This document shows positions 13,201 through 24,645 of a DNA stretch of 64,000 bases, piece by piece. Under the pieces are notes generated by a model. That model was not told the origin of the DNA. It was given only the letters and a program-made list of their open reading frames with translations, and ran no database searches. Location: NCBI GenBank assembly GCA_035771175.1, contig CM069598.1, positions 10,752,668 through 10,816,667 on the forward strand, given 5' to 3'. This stretch comes from Paratinospora sagittata. Its lineage: Eukaryota > Streptophyta > Magnoliopsida > Ranunculales > Menispermaceae. Position 1 is the stretch's first letter. The number at the start of each line of letters is the position of its first letter. The translations under genes were made by a program, and so were the position numbers.

Positions 13201-14787
13201 TTTCAATGTCTCAGAGCCAGTAGGACCACAATTAAGTAAACAAATGCTAGCTTTCTCTAGAGCTGCTTGTCCTTGATCTCCCCAAATTCTGTAATAGTTA
13301 AAAATTAAAGTCCATCAGACCCTATTGAATGACCTTAACTAGAGATCACCTTCAGAAAAAAAGAATCTGGACAAGCACCTAATGGTACTAAGCAATTTTC
13401 TGGAAATGGAAATCCAAACTTTAGAAACATTTAAACCACTATATCATCCAATTGTCAGTTATTAAAAAAATTGAAGTTGGGTAAAAAACCATGTTAAGAC
13501 TTGTACAACTTGAAGAAATAATATGAATGCTTTCTTATATAGCAACCAAAGCATCGTTTCCCCTCATCAACGAAATTACCGTCAATAACACAAGAACTCA
13601 CGAAATAACAAACAATTGTATCGAATTTATATTATATCTTCTCTAACAACTAACAAGAGACACTAGCCAACTGCATTTTTACATTTGTCCATTACATAAA
13701 ACGGACACAACCAAAATGAAGCAAGGTTGCATCGAAAGACTAGAAGCACTCACAGAATGATAAACTATTGCCTTTGTCATTGCACAATCTACTAAGTAAC
13801 AAGGGGCATCCCAAAGGAAAACACATTAGAAACCTATCTTTTCTCAATGGAGCATTTTAACTATATACTCAACTTAACAAAGCCTTTTTGCCAATCCATG
13901 GGTCAGCAACATAAATCTACTTCTTCCGCACCATTATATTTAGGGCTAAGTCTACAATTATATTACAAGTAGTTATATCTTTCTTCATTACCTCTTTTCA
14001 CATTATTTTAATTTTTTCCCTTTCTCTACCGTTATCATTAACACTCAATATATCATTCTTTCTACCTCAACTCAACAAAACCTTTTCTCCAATTACATGG
14101 AGTAGGCTATTTACTCCACTCTATCAAAGGGCTAAGTCGACATGTCACTCTTTTTAATTACCGCATCTAATATTCTTCGCCTATTATTTTAACTATGTTC
14201 TATACAACCGAAATTCAGTAACATTGGAGCCATTTCTACAAATTGTGATCACATATTCGAGCAAGAACACATCTGCTGCAACATTCAGACTGATACAATT
14301 CCGAAGATCACCATCGAGTCAAAAACCCATTGACCACCACTCACATCACTCTTTGCTATACAAATCTTCAAACCTTGTTCCTTATTAACTAAAAAGTAAA
14401 GACCCAGCATCTCTGGCAGCAAATCCACTAATCCATCACTACCAGAAAACAAACAAAGCACAACCCAGTAGTACCCAGAAGCTGCTGCCCATGTACTCTG
14501 GCGACATTAATAGCAAAATCTCCTTCTTGAGATTTCAGTTATGGACACATTTCTACTCATTTCCTCACACACCCATCATAAGTTTCATCATTTTAAAGAA
14601 GAACAAATATTACTTTAAGCAAAACGAGCAGTATCTGCCACAACGATCATACACCTTGCCAACACAACAGTTAGGGCAAAGGAAACAGTAAGTGTTGTTA
14701 GCAGCTGAGACGAGTTGGCGTAAATAAATATATGGGTAGAGAGAGTAACCTGAGCTGACGATCGTATTTGATCTTGGGCTCCGCCAT
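7291..14787 (-). CDS. AXR1: NEDD8/RUB-activating enzyme E1 regulatory subunit AXR1
   Basis: Complete gene. Coding exons in transcription order: 14787-14750, 13288-13116, 13016-12853, 12116-12006, 11828-11749, 11618-11468, 11378-11285, 10623-10535, 10169-10096, 9995-9833, 8274-8189, 7881-7798, 7646-7466 and 7374-7291. They sum to 1572 nt and keep frame at every junction: 523 residues against about 540 in Arabidopsis. The start reads MAEPKIKYDRQLR. Family landmarks follow: IWGDQGQAALEKA, CLLNCGPTGSETLKNL, GSITVIDGSKVEIGDLGNNF, NPSFFSQFTLVVATQ, HKHIPYVVILVKMAEEWA and the C-terminal MIGTFIFNGIDLKSQL. AXR1 pairs with ECR1 to adenylate and load NEDD8/RUB1, which activates cullin-RING ligases in auxin and other hormone responses. 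As expected for this subunit, the catalytic cysteine is in the partner. A TATATA stretch near 14945 could be the promoter. The exon 2 donor (GTATGT at 13115) was chosen on frame and splice strength. Confidence 0.95.
8480..8930 (-). repeat. Diverged direct repeat in an AXR1 intron
   Basis: Two related stretches about 270 bp apart (near 8498-8640 and 8770-8925) share TGTACATTGTTA, GTTAATTAAAT, a TTCAAC/CTCAAT block, AAGTTGA/AAGTTAAAGGAACAAG and AACAAGTTGAGTT. They lie between the exons at 8274 and 9833. The origin is unknown; tandem duplication of part of an older element is likely. Confidence 0.5.
9210..9420. mobile_element. Short non-autonomous TIR element (MITE) in AXR1 intron
   Basis: Perfect 16-bp terminal inverted repeats: TGGCCCTGTTTGGGAG at 9210-9225 and its complement CTCCCAAACAGGGCCA at 9405-9420. 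The 211-bp interior is more GC-rich than the intron around it and has no transposase. The CCCTGTTTGG end occurs in plant hAT and PIF/Harbinger MITEs. Flanks (CATTAA on the left, ATAACA on the right) give no clean 8-bp duplication; a TAA/TAA duplication is possible if one extra A is allowed, so the superfamily is open. Confidence 0.7.
10745..11025 (-). mobile_element. RTE-type LINE reverse transcriptase fragment
   Basis: Read on the minus strand, the sequence gives LINE-like pieces, including MLRWMSG from about 10770-10750, a motif near the C-terminus of RTE-clade ORF2 proteins (usual form MRMLRWMCGHTR). The stretch 10955-11015 matches the plant RTE segment that encodes the FRYLGS region. It is interrupted and non-functional. 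It sits in the AXR1 intron between exons 11378-11285 and 10623-10535. Confidence 0.6.
13874..14175 (-). mobile_element. Two adjacent 3' fragments of RTE-type LINEs in AXR1 intron 1
   Basis: The stretch 13874-14065 on the minus strand contains the 3' end of a plant RTE ORF2, including the codons for YVADP, followed by the terminal GCTTTGTT. A second related copy starts near 14068 (ACCTTTTCTCCAATTACATGG, then CACTCTATCAAAGGGCTAAG). Both are short, diverged and non-coding. Confidence 0.6.
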
Positions 14788-15389
14788 TGATTCAAATAAC
14801 GTAGTTCAGAAGAGAGGGTTGAGAGCTTTTTACAGAAGATTTTAATGGCGAAAATAAAAACTGTGTTTATTTCTTCTGTTTGCTTATTAACGAGGCAGAA
14901 GCACGAAAGGAGATCGACGATATTTTCATCATTTCATCTTTACAATATATAAATTTTTCATTTTGCATTTTAACGAGGTAGCACCTACACATACCACGAG
15001 TTTTAATGTTTCTACCGCACCTCAAAAAAAAAAAAAAAAAAATTTTAAATACTCTTATATAATTTATTTAAACTACCATCAAATTAATTTTATTTACATC
15101 TAACTCTATCTTTACTAAATTTATCTCATTATAAATTCATATACTATTCATCATCTTTATCTCACAAACCCTAAACTCTTCATCTTCATCTCATAAAATC
15201 CTAAATCATTCTTTCATTCTAATATTCCTACTATTATCTTCATATCCTTCTTCCCCTAAACACTCTTTATAAGATTTTACAGCCACTTTTTATGTATTTT
15301 TTAATAGTTTCTTTAAGTGTATAAAATCTTCTAAATAATCAAAATATTCAATTTTCACATCATTTGAAAGCACAATGACGAGGTGATTC

Positions 15390-15935
15390 GAGTTGGGACG
15401 AAATTTAGCAATTTTTATTGAATTTTTTGTGGTTTTTTGTTTGTTTTTTTTTTTTGAGTATTATGGGTTTTAAATAAAAAAAAACCATCATTGGTTTGAT
15501 TGTGTCTAATCAAACCTATATATTAGAGCGAACCTAATATTTTTGAGTTTTTTTCAAAAGGATAGACCCTTTAGTAAATTATGATAGTGGTCTAACTTGT
15601 TTATTATTGTTTTTTTATGATTTTTGCTGCAATTTATATGTCGACCCACTATTAACTTCTATATTGTTGCCTATCAATGGAAAATGGTACATCAACGCTC
15701 AAATAAGGTGAAAGGTACGTCAAAATGGGCTCCTAACGCTTCAAGGGCTATGAATGTATAATTACCACCTGAATATCCTTAAAAATAATCAAGAATATGA
15801 GATTCGGTCATGTCCAACTGAACCTTCTGTCATAGGTTACACGCAAGCCCGAACTGATGACTATTTTTTTTTCATTTAAAACTCAGAATACACACAAAAA
15901 ACTCATCAAAGATTGTCAAACTCAATTTAAAGATG
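15390..15935. repeat. Inverted-repeat (foldback) element
   Basis: The left arm near 15405-15485 (GCAATTTTTATTGA, TTTTTTGTGG, GTATTATGGGTTTTAAAT) is matched by the reverse complement of the right arm near 15857-15935 (ACAATCTTTGATGAG, TTTTTTGTG, GTATTCTGAGTTTTAAAT). The arms are diverged and the interior has no coding sequence. It could be an old MITE; no target duplication was found. Confidence 0.45.
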
Positions 15936-17360
15936 GTTCGAGTTAAGGTTTATTTTTGGATGAGAAATATGAGAACAACGACGTCGATCGTGTCGATGAA
16001 GAAGAACGTTTGTGGATCGAGTATCGAAGAAGAAGAAGAAGAAGAATTGAGGGAATAGATCAAGGGAAGAAGTTTATCAATGGGGTTTAAGGTTTGTTAG
16101 AGAAGACCAAATGAGAAGGGAAAGAGAGTTTTATTTTTTTTTTAATGAGGTTAGTTTAGTAAGTTTTAGGCATTTTTTTGGAGTAAAAAAAATAGGGTAA
16201 TAATTGGGTAGGGTAGCAAAAGTAAATGGGATATGGAAAGTAATACTTGTGGTATATTTAGTTGCTCCCTTTAATTAATAGATATAACCTTTTATAGAGG
16301 GAATTTGGTTTATTTATTTCATCTTTTGACTGTTTTAACAGGTTTTAAAAATGGTTAAGGAGGTAGGGGTTTCAATTGACAATGGTTTGGTCAAACCCGC
16401 AAAACCTAACCAAATCCAAGTTTGCTTCAGTTTTATCATGTTTGGTTCAAGCTGCTGGTTGAAAATTTAAAAGCCATACTAACTTAAAACCAACCAATAA
16501 GGTAAAAATAATAATTTATGTAAAATATATTATAATATGTATTTGTTACGTGATTACAAGCATAGATCTTGATGATAAATATATATCTTTATTATTTTAT
16601 ATTTAAAATAAATATTATTATAGGTTAAATGTCTAAATCAATCCAAATCGACTTTATTCGGTGACCAACTCAAATTGAACCTAGGAGCCCAGTTGGTTGG
16701 TATCTCATCATTTTTACTTTTAGGACAGAAAAATTATTAAGATATGACAAGATTATCTAATTTAAATAATGATTTTTTTAAGGCAAATTATGATTAATTT
16801 TTACTGAGCTAATTGCAGCATGAAAAGTTAGTACATTTGTGGAGCTACAACGGAAATAAAATGGTAAAAGTGTCTTTTACATTTAAATATAATTTCTTTC
16901 AATTAATTAAATAGTTGCCTAAAAATGGTAATAATTCATATCAATCATAATGAAGTAATAATTTGAAAAGAAATTAAAAGTCTAATTTGTAAGAGATTGT
17001 TTCATCAATTATAATTATATGAACATACATACATTTAATCACAATCACAAGCGTAAGAAAATTTCATGATACTAGTTTTAATTCTAACATTCAACAAAGC
17101 ACTTTTTTTCAATTGCTAGAAATTGATGTTTAATTAAATTTAATTTCTAGATAGAGGTGTGTCCTTCCCGGGCCTCTAAAGGTCCTCTCAATTCTCCCTG
17201 CCAAAATGATCTTTTCAATGTGAAAGTGATGTGCGTCTTCAATGTGAAGGTAAGGTTTCCACCATCCTTTTTTTCTCTAGACCTTGAAACGGTAAGAATT
17301 TTAAACCTTAAATCCTAAATCTTAAACATTAATACTTGAACAAAAATTTTCTAACCCAAA

Positions 17361-17683
17361 AGTCTCTTATTCCCATTAAAGTATTTGACTAATTTCTCAT
17401 TCCATATGTTATCATTTGACAAAAAATTCTAAACCAAAGGTCTCTTATTCTCATTCGGTGAGTTTGGTAAGGGAGATAGAATAGGATGAAATTATTTTTA
17501 ATCTTATCCAATCGTTTGAAGTCAGGTGGAATAGGATTACAAATAATTTCACCCACCATTTTATCCTTCGGGATAAAATAATCTCGACCAAAATATTGAG
17601 ATTATTTTATCCATCCGGTAATTTTTATTATTATTATTATTTTATTTTATTTTTGTCATTCTTTTTCGTCTTCTTCTTCTTTC

Positions 17684-17725
<42 letters not shown>

Positions 17726-17951
17726 AGGTTTTGCAATTTGCAGAACCAGCAACCCAGTTGTTTTTTTTTTAATGTAATTTAAAAAAAAAAAAGCTTAAAA
17801 AATTTATTTATTTAATTTTTATTTTAATTTTATGTGTTGCACCAAATACAAAATATACTATTTTTTAGTATTTGATTAATTTCTCAAGTCTCTTATTCCC
17901 ATTAAAGTATTTGACTAATTTCTCATTCCATATGTTGTCATTTGACAAAAA
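17361..17951 (+). repeat. 66-bp direct repeats 525 bp apart
   Basis: Copy 1 at 17361-17426 and copy 2 at 17886-17951 are nearly identical: AGTCTCTTATTCCCATTAAA, then GTATTTGACTAATTTCTCAT and TCCATATGTT, with ATCATT against GTCATT the only visible change. The interval holds a third partial copy of the first words near 17438, plus the poly(A) run. Confidence 0.8.
17690..17724. repeat. Poly(A) tract of about 34 nt
   Basis: An uninterrupted A run lies between GTA and CAGGTTTTGC. It may be the tail of a decayed retroposon or a simple repeat; sequencing length error is likely. Confidence 0.8.
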
Positions 17952-18162
17952 TGTGAGGTTTGGGTTCGAAGATGGACTTGGTCAAAAGAGAGTTTAATTA
18001 ATTTGAAAGTAACATCTAGCGGTCTGATTAAATCCTTCTAAAAACAACGTTGATATTATGATTAATATCTCAATTCAATTTCAAACCGTGTGGCCTTGGA
18101 AATGGCATGAGAAGTTGAGATTTTCTTCTCTAAAGTTTCAGCATTAATGGGCATTGGCCCCT

Positions 18163-18169
18163 TATAAAT
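18163..18169 (+). promoter_or_regulatory. TATA box of the LRR receptor kinase gene
   Basis: TATAAAT lies 52 bp upstream of the ATG at 18221, implying a very short 5' UTR. The position and match make it the best core promoter candidate. Confidence 0.55.
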
Positions 18170-18220
18170 TGGAATTACCAAGTTGGCTTCAGGAACATAT
18201 TCATCACTCCTTCCTGATTA

Positions 18221-21200
18221 ATGGAGTCACCACTACCACTTCCACCCTTCAGAAAACTTGCTTCATTTTTCCTTCTTGCTTCCATCTTCTTCTTGAATTC
18301 TCACACCACTTCCAATGTCCTTGCTGGAAAGGAAACCGATCAACTCGCATTGCTCGCCTTCAAAGCAGGTATAAAACAAGACCCTTTAGGAGCTCTTCAA
18401 TCCTGGAATAATTCTCTTCATTTTTGTTCCTGGAGAGGTGTTACATGTAATCCTCAGAAACAAAGAGTAACAAGTTTGAACCTACAATCCCAGAAGCTTA
18501 CAGGGTCCATCTCTCCCCATATAGGAAACCTCACTTTTCTTACTGAGCTTAACCTTCAAAACAATAGCCTCAATGGTGAAATTCCTGAACAAATCAGCCG
18601 TTTATTTCGCCTGCAACAATTGATTCTAGGAAACAATTCTTTGGGAGGGCAGATTCCAATCAATATATCTCATTGCACCAATCTCTTGAACCTAAGTCTT
18701 CCTTACAACCAACTTGTAGGGAAGATTCCCAACGAACTAGGCCTGTTATCTAAGCTCATAACCTTCTCAGTTGGAAGGAATAATCTATCAGGAAGCATCC
18801 CAGCCTCTTTAGGAAACATTTCAAATCTCGATTATCTGTTTCTGTCATTCAACAATTTTGAGGGACACATTCCTGATGAGTTGGGCAAATGGAAACACTT
18901 GACATTTCTTGGATTAGGTACGAATAACCTGTCGGGTATGTTCCCTTCTTCGCTTTACAATCTTTCGGGACTTACCATATTTTCTATTGCCAACAACCAG
19001 CTTCAAGGGACACTTCCACCTTATATAGGCATCACTCTTCCAAATCTTGTTCGGTTTTCAATTGGGTTGAATCGATTTAGCGGGCAGATTCCAGTTTCGT
19101 TGTCTAATGCTTCACGAATTGTGATACTTGATGTCAGTAGGAATAGCTTTACCGGGTCAGTCCCTGACAATTTCGGAAGCTTACAGGAGCTTTTTAGGTT
19201 CAGCATGGCTTCAAATAATCTTGGAAGTGGCAAAGCTGATGACTTGAACTTCCTCGCTTCACTCACCAACTGCAGCAAGTTGGGAATTTTGCGAATATTT
19301 GATAACCGTTTCAGAGGTTTTCTTCCAAACTCCATAGCCAATCTGTCGACTAAACTTGCCAACTTAGAAATAGGAAGAAACCAAATATCTGGTAGCATCC
19401 CAATTGGCATACAAAACCTTGTGAATTTAACCGAATTGACTATGGAGCAAAACTACTTAGAAGGTAGCATTCCCTTTAGTATTGGGAAGCTTCAAAACCT
19501 CAAAGTACTTAAATTAGATGGAAATAGATTATCAGGAAAAATGCCATCTTCTCTAGGAAATCTCACGCAGTTGCTTGAATTATCTTTAGCTAATAATAAA
19601 TTAATTGGGAGCATTCCTTCGAGTTTGCGCACTTGTGAACAGCTGAACCTCTTGAATCTTTCTCGAAATAACATGAATGGAAGTTTACCAGAACAAGTGA
19701 TTGGCCTCTCATCCATTTCAATCTCCCTCGACTTATCTCACAATTCATTTACCGGTTCTCTTCCGATCACAGTAGGAAACTTGAAAAATCTTGGAGTGTT
19801 GGACATCTCTGAAAATAAGTTATCTGGTGCAATTCCCATTTCTCTTGGTGACTGCTTGAGATTAGAAAAGCTTCATATGGAGGGTAACTTCTTCCAAGGA
19901 AGTATACCTCAAACTTTGAGTTCTTTGAAAGGTATTCAAGATTTTGATCTTTCAAGGAACAACTTGTCAGGCGAAATTCCGGAATTTCTAGAGAAACTCC
20001 CTTTGCTGAATTTGAATCTCTCTTTCAACAGACTTGAGGGAGAAGTTCCAAGAGAAGGTGTCTTCAAAAATGTCAGTGCAGTTTCAATTATTGGAAATAG
20101 TAATCTTTGTGGTGGCATCCTTGAACTGCAATTGCCAGCTTGCTCAACAAAGAAGTCCAGAAACAAGAGCCAATCTGCTTCCTTCAAAATTATAATCTCA
20201 ATAACCAGTGCAGTTTTTTCTTTCATTTTGATATCATCCATTCTTATCTTTTGCCGGAGAAGAAATTCACGAAGGAAACTTCCATCTGCATCATTCTTAG
20301 ATGATCGGCACTTGAGGCTTTCGTACAAGGATCTTCTTAAAGCAACAGGAGGATTCGCTTCAGCCAATTTGATTGGTGTTGGAAGTTTCAGTTCTGTGTA
20401 CAAGGGAATTCTATATGAAGACCAAGCGCCTGTTGCAGTGAAAGTGCTCAACCTGCAAAAGAAGGGGGCCTCGAAGAGTTTTACGGCAGAATGCAGAGCT
20501 CTGAGGAAAATTCGCCATCGAAATCTCCTCAAGATCATAACATCCTGCTCAAGCACAGACTTCCAAGGTAATAATTTCAAAGCTCTTGTTTTCGAGTTCA
20601 TGCCCAATGGGAATCTAGAGAACTGGCTCCATCCAAGCGAAGATAATGGTCAGCCACCAAAGACAAGTTTAAGCCTTGAACAAAGGTTAAACATAGCCAT
20701 CGATGTTGCTTCCGCATTGGACTATCTTCATCACCGTTGTCAAACAGCAATCATTCACTGTGATTTGAAGCCAAGCAATGTTCTACTTGACAATGAATTA
20801 GTTGCCCATGTGGGTGACTTTGGATTGGCAAAACTCCTTTCCAAGGATTCTGACAGCTTCTGTAGAGACCAAAGTGTAAGCTCAATTGCAATAAAGGGGT
20901 CCATTGGTTATGTTGCTCCAGGTAACAAGCTTACTTATTTATATCTTCTTTTCTACTATCATGGGCATAGCATCTAATGTATGAGCATCATAAATTGCAG
21001 AGTACGGAGTTGGAGGCGATGCATCAAAACAAGGGGACGCGTACAGTTACGGGATCCTTCTTTTGGAGATGTTCACTGGAAAGAGACCAACTAATGGCTT
21101 GTTTAAAGATGGCCTAAGCCTTCACAGCTTCTGTAAAATGGCCTTGCCCGATCATGTGGTGAAGATCGTGGATTCACAAATGCCATTAGAAACACATGGT

Positions 21201-21386
21201 GAAGCTCTCAATTCCATGGAGAATGGGAGCATCAAAGGAAGTAAAACACACGACTGTTTGGTTTCCATGATCAAAGTAGGAGTTGCTTGCTCAGCAGCAT
21301 CACCTGGTGATCGAATGGACATGGAGACAGTGGTAGTAAAACTACAAGCAATTAAGAATGCACTTCTCAACATAGCACAAGCTTAA
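18221..21386 (+). CDS. LRR receptor-like serine/threonine kinase, subfamily XII (At3g47570/EFR/XA21 type)
   Basis: Two exons, 18221-20921 and 21001-21386, give 1028 residues. In order: a signal peptide (hydrophobic core FFLLASIFFLN); an N-terminal LRR cap with CSWRGVTC; about twenty plant-type LRRs of the IPxxLGNLxxL kind with many N-glycosylation sequons; a transmembrane helix near residues 656-680 followed by RRRNSRRK; then a kinase. The kinase has the glycine loop GVGSFSSVY (about 719), VAVKVL lysine (about 740), HCDLKPSN (about 846), DFG (about 865) and GYVAPEYG. Cysteine before the catalytic Asp makes it a non-RD kinase, typical of immune pattern receptors. The single intron splits the APE glutamate codon, as is usual in subfamily XII. 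It probably senses a microbial or self peptide at the plasma membrane; the ligand cannot be told from sequence. The frame is intact. Confidence 0.93.
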
Positions 21387-21775
21387 ATTTATTTTTATTT
21401 TTATTTTTGTCAAATGCACTTCACAAGCTATTAGGATCAAATGGACATCAATTATGCCATCATAGAATTAATGTGATTGAAGATTCATCAACAGTAAGAT
21501 TTTTATGTCTGGAAGTCAATTAAATCATACACATGCCCTAATTTAAAGTTTTTCATTAAATAATTCATTCACCGTGTTTGAATAAGGAAAAAAAAAAACC
21601 TAAAAAGTAAGGAAGAAAAAGAAAGAGAACATCACTAAACATAAACCCTAACCTTTCCATTACTTATTAAGACATCAAAAATAAAAATAAAAAAACCCAT
21701 GAGTTCTGCACAAAATCTATAACCTAATCAAAAGAAAAAAAGGTAATTCCTTTAGACAAGTTTGAAGAAATTCAT
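21387..21775. other. Convergent spacer after the receptor kinase
   Basis: This is the shared 3' region of the receptor kinase (+) and the small intronless gene (-). It is AT-rich with oligo(T)/oligo(A) runs. I see no further gene and no clear AATAAA close to the receptor kinase stop. Confidence 0.6.
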
Positions 21776-22213
21776 TCAATGAGAAACAATAACATCGACC
21801 GCCGTCGCCGGCCCAAACAAATCCACAACAGAATCCGGCGAAGAGGAATCGGAAACCGGACTCGACGGACTCGAATTAAGAAACAAAAACGACTTAGCCG
21901 CAACGAGCTTCTTCCTCTGCGGACAGCGAGGACCGTACGATCTCGCCGCGAAACAAGGGAATCCATCATCGACCATTGATATCTGATTATGAACAACGTT
22001 AGTCGCGTTCGACGACAACGACGACGCCATTACCGGAGACGGAGATCTGTAGAGGAAGATCTGAGTCTGCGAACTCGGCCTCTGCGATCGGGCGCTGATC
22101 CGCGAGTCTCTGAGTTGAGCGAGCGCGCCCGGTTTCAAGAACCGATGGAACGACGACGACGACGGTTCGTCCCTCTTGCCGGATCTGCAGACGCAACGAA
22201 GCCTCCGGTTCAT
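21776..22213 (-). CDS. Small conserved plant protein of unknown function, intronless
   Basis: One open frame of 145 residues begins MNRRLRCVCRSGKRDEPSS and ends DVIVSH. The region is clearly more GC-rich than its flanks. The centre, FLKPGALAQLRDSRISARS, resembles a motif I associate with the plant family annotated UCP031279 (Arabidopsis At1g10140/At1g58420); that link is from memory and only moderately certain. The C-terminal half is rich in Ser, Pro and Val. There is no signal peptide, membrane segment or known domain. Other long frames across this GC-rich block are treated as shadows because the minus-strand frame carries the conserved-looking motif. A G-box (CACGTG, 22498-22503) lies about 285 bp upstream. 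Function unknown. Confidence 0.7.
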   Translation of the reverse strand: MNRRLRCVCRSGKRDEPSSSSFHRFLKPGALAQLRDSRISARSQRPSSQTQIFLYRSPSPVMASSLSSNATNVVHNQISMVDDGFPCFAARSYGPRCPQRKKLVAAKSFLFLNSSPSSPVSDSSSPDSVVDLFGPATAVDVIVSH

Positions 22214-22497
22214 GAGGATGAGATCGGGCGAGTCGACTCACACGGAGATGAAGCAACGAGTCGGAGTCGACTCGAGATTTTTCAGAGAGAGCGGAAGAGA
22301 AGAGAGGAGATGAGGTTTTTAAGGAGGAGGAGATGGAGATTGGGCGGGAAAGAAATGGAGGGAAGAGGAAAAGAAAACAAAAAACAAAAATAATAATTAA
22401 AAAAAATTGTTTTGATTTTCTGGCGGGATTGAGAGATGTGATTAGTAGGGGTACTATATGTACAAGTACTTTTTGAGCACTTTGGGGGATCAACTGC

Positions 22498-22503
22498 CAC
22501 GTG
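22498..22503 (-). promoter_or_regulatory. G-box upstream of the small intronless gene
   Basis: CACGTG within GCCACGTGGA, about 285 bp before the ATG at 22213. G-boxes bind bZIP and bHLH factors; relevance here is inferred from position only. Confidence 0.4.
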
Positions 22504-24439
22504 GATGGTCTGGGTCAACTTGATTTTAGCCTGTGATAATGTGGTGATTTTATTTTTATTTTTATTTTTATTTTTTTTTGCGGGGAGTCAAAACCTGAAA
22601 GGTAGTGACGGAGATTGATCGGCTTACCTAATAATATTGGATTTAGAAAGTTGGGAATTTTAATGAGTTTAAGTTTATTTAGTGAATAACAAAAAATATA
22701 TATTAAAATCTTTACAAAACTAGATATATATACTTATTTGCCTTTTTAGATTTTTTATTATTTATATATATTTTTTATTTTATTTTTTTGAGATCAGTAG
22801 GTATTATAATTTTTTAATTTTCTACTAATCTTTTTGAAGTACGGCCACAAATACTTTTAGAATCGTTGACAAACATATCGGTGGATAACATGAGTATTAA
22901 TATAAATTCTCTACCTATAATTTAAAAAAAATGTTATTTTAACTAATAAGAAAAATTACAACTAGACTTGTAGTTAACTACTTTGTTGTGAAGATGTACA
23001 TGTAAACAAATAAGTAAATAAGTGAAGGTGGTCATATAATCCTTATAAATTAAAGTTGTTTGACTTGCAAGAATAATTAATAAATCACTTGAGCCATTGC
23101 CCATTGGAGTTATTGATATGAAGTGCCCTTCTTGAAGTCTTGAGATGCCAATAAATTTACAATAAAAGCAATAGGTAGGCGGGCTTTGGTTTGAATTATG
23201 GTTGAACTAGTAGTGCGGCAACAGCGGGAAAGACAAAAAGAGGAAGAAGAAGAAGAAGAATCTTGCAAAAAATGGTGGGGAGGGGACCCGGAGATCTGCT
23301 TCTAAGGAACTTGAATTGAGTATTGTCCCCTCTTGCTCCCGGAGACAATAACTATAATATTTCTTGCACTTTTTATAATATTTCTCTGGATTACTTGAAT
23401 TATAGTAAAGCTGTGAGAATCAAAATTCAATTCAATCCTCCAGTTAAAAACATTTTAAAACAATATGCTTTAAAGTTTTACCCATGTGTTTGTCATTTGG
23501 ACCCTAAAAATATGACAAGTATTCGTCATTGAGTTGATAAAGTATCTAATAATATTTTTGTATCAACCATACTTAGCTTAAGTAGTATAATATTTCCTTA
23601 TTCTTCGTCTTATGAAGCAGAGGCACCAGTCTCCTCACTCACATTTATGGACTATGGTAGTGGTATATACCGTGGTCCGTGGTCACACACGCCACTTGCT
23701 GCTACCACAGCCTATTATTAAGGGTCTAATTGCCTCTCTGACCCTTCATTTTGTAAAAAGATAATCATAAATTTTTGTTCCATACACAGGCGTGCGCGAA
23801 GAAAGACATTCAAAAGAATAGAAGAAGCTTGATTTTTCTATATATATATCAACAAATCATTACTAGTTTCGTGATCACGCGCCTTATCCCCTGCAATTTG
23901 CTTTTTATCATCTTATATGTTCAAAGTAAAATTGCAAATTTGGCTCTAATTATCTTAGCTATTGTTAAGACCACCTCTGTCGTTGAAATGGCCGCATGAT
24001 TATCCACAAACAAAATTCATTAAGCAAGAGATGAACCTGTAGATATAAGTTCAAAAAAGAAACACAACATAAATTTGAATGGACATGAAAATCTGAGTAT
24101 CCAAATTAGATAGAAATCAGCATGGAAATGTAAATTTGCATTTCCAACACTCAGCAACAGTAGAACACCAGGACCAGGCCAAAAGCTCATTTACTGAGTA
24201 TGTTCAGAAGAAATACTATACAGGACTCAATTTGTGGGCAAGTCTTTACAAACACAAGCACTTCGAGAAACATATGAAGCTATGCAACTTTAATTACCCA
24301 AGGTTGTTATCCAGCAGCATCATTAGAATAAATAGAAAGAAGTAAGAAGGGTACCAAACAGCTTAGCGTAGTTTGGAAGAAAACGAAGCATCCATTCGAA
24401 AATTAAGGACTTGTTTTTTAGAATGTCATATACTTTTCT

Positions 24440-24645
24440 CAAAACCTTTTTTCAACTACATGGAGTTGGCTACATTAGTCTGCTTCTTTTGCTTCACTCT
24501 ATCAAGGGCTAAGTCAATACTAATAAAACTAGTTAATTCTTTCTTAATTACCTCTATCCACGTTATTTTAGGTCTTTCTCCGCCTCTGGCACTTCTGTTA
24601 ATCGTTAATAGAAGTCACTCACTCTTCCCACCTGTAAGTTTGTAA
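24440..24645 (-). mobile_element. RTE-type LINE 3' fragment
   Basis: It shares the order of words seen in the other LINE 3' fragments of this window: AAAACCTTTTTTCAACTACA, GGAGTTGGCTAC, CACTCTATCAAGGGCTAAGT, TTCTTAATTACCTCT and ATTTTAGGTCTTTCTCCGCC. On the minus strand this is the C-terminus and 3' end of ORF2. The fragment is diverged. Confidence 0.6.

Larger units (their letters stand above)
14788..18220. other. 3.4-kb intergenic region between AXR1 and the LRR receptor kinase
   Basis: This is the divergent promoter space for AXR1 (-) and the receptor kinase (+). It contains an inverted-repeat element near 15390-15935, a 66-bp direct repeat pair (17361-17426 and 17886-17951), a poly(A) tract near 17690-17724 and AT-rich filler. 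No gene is supported. Confidence 0.7.

Noticed and set aside
19936..20607. 223-residue open frame on the minus strand
   Set aside because: Antisense shadow of the LRR receptor kinase exon; its composition follows from the plus-strand coding sequence.
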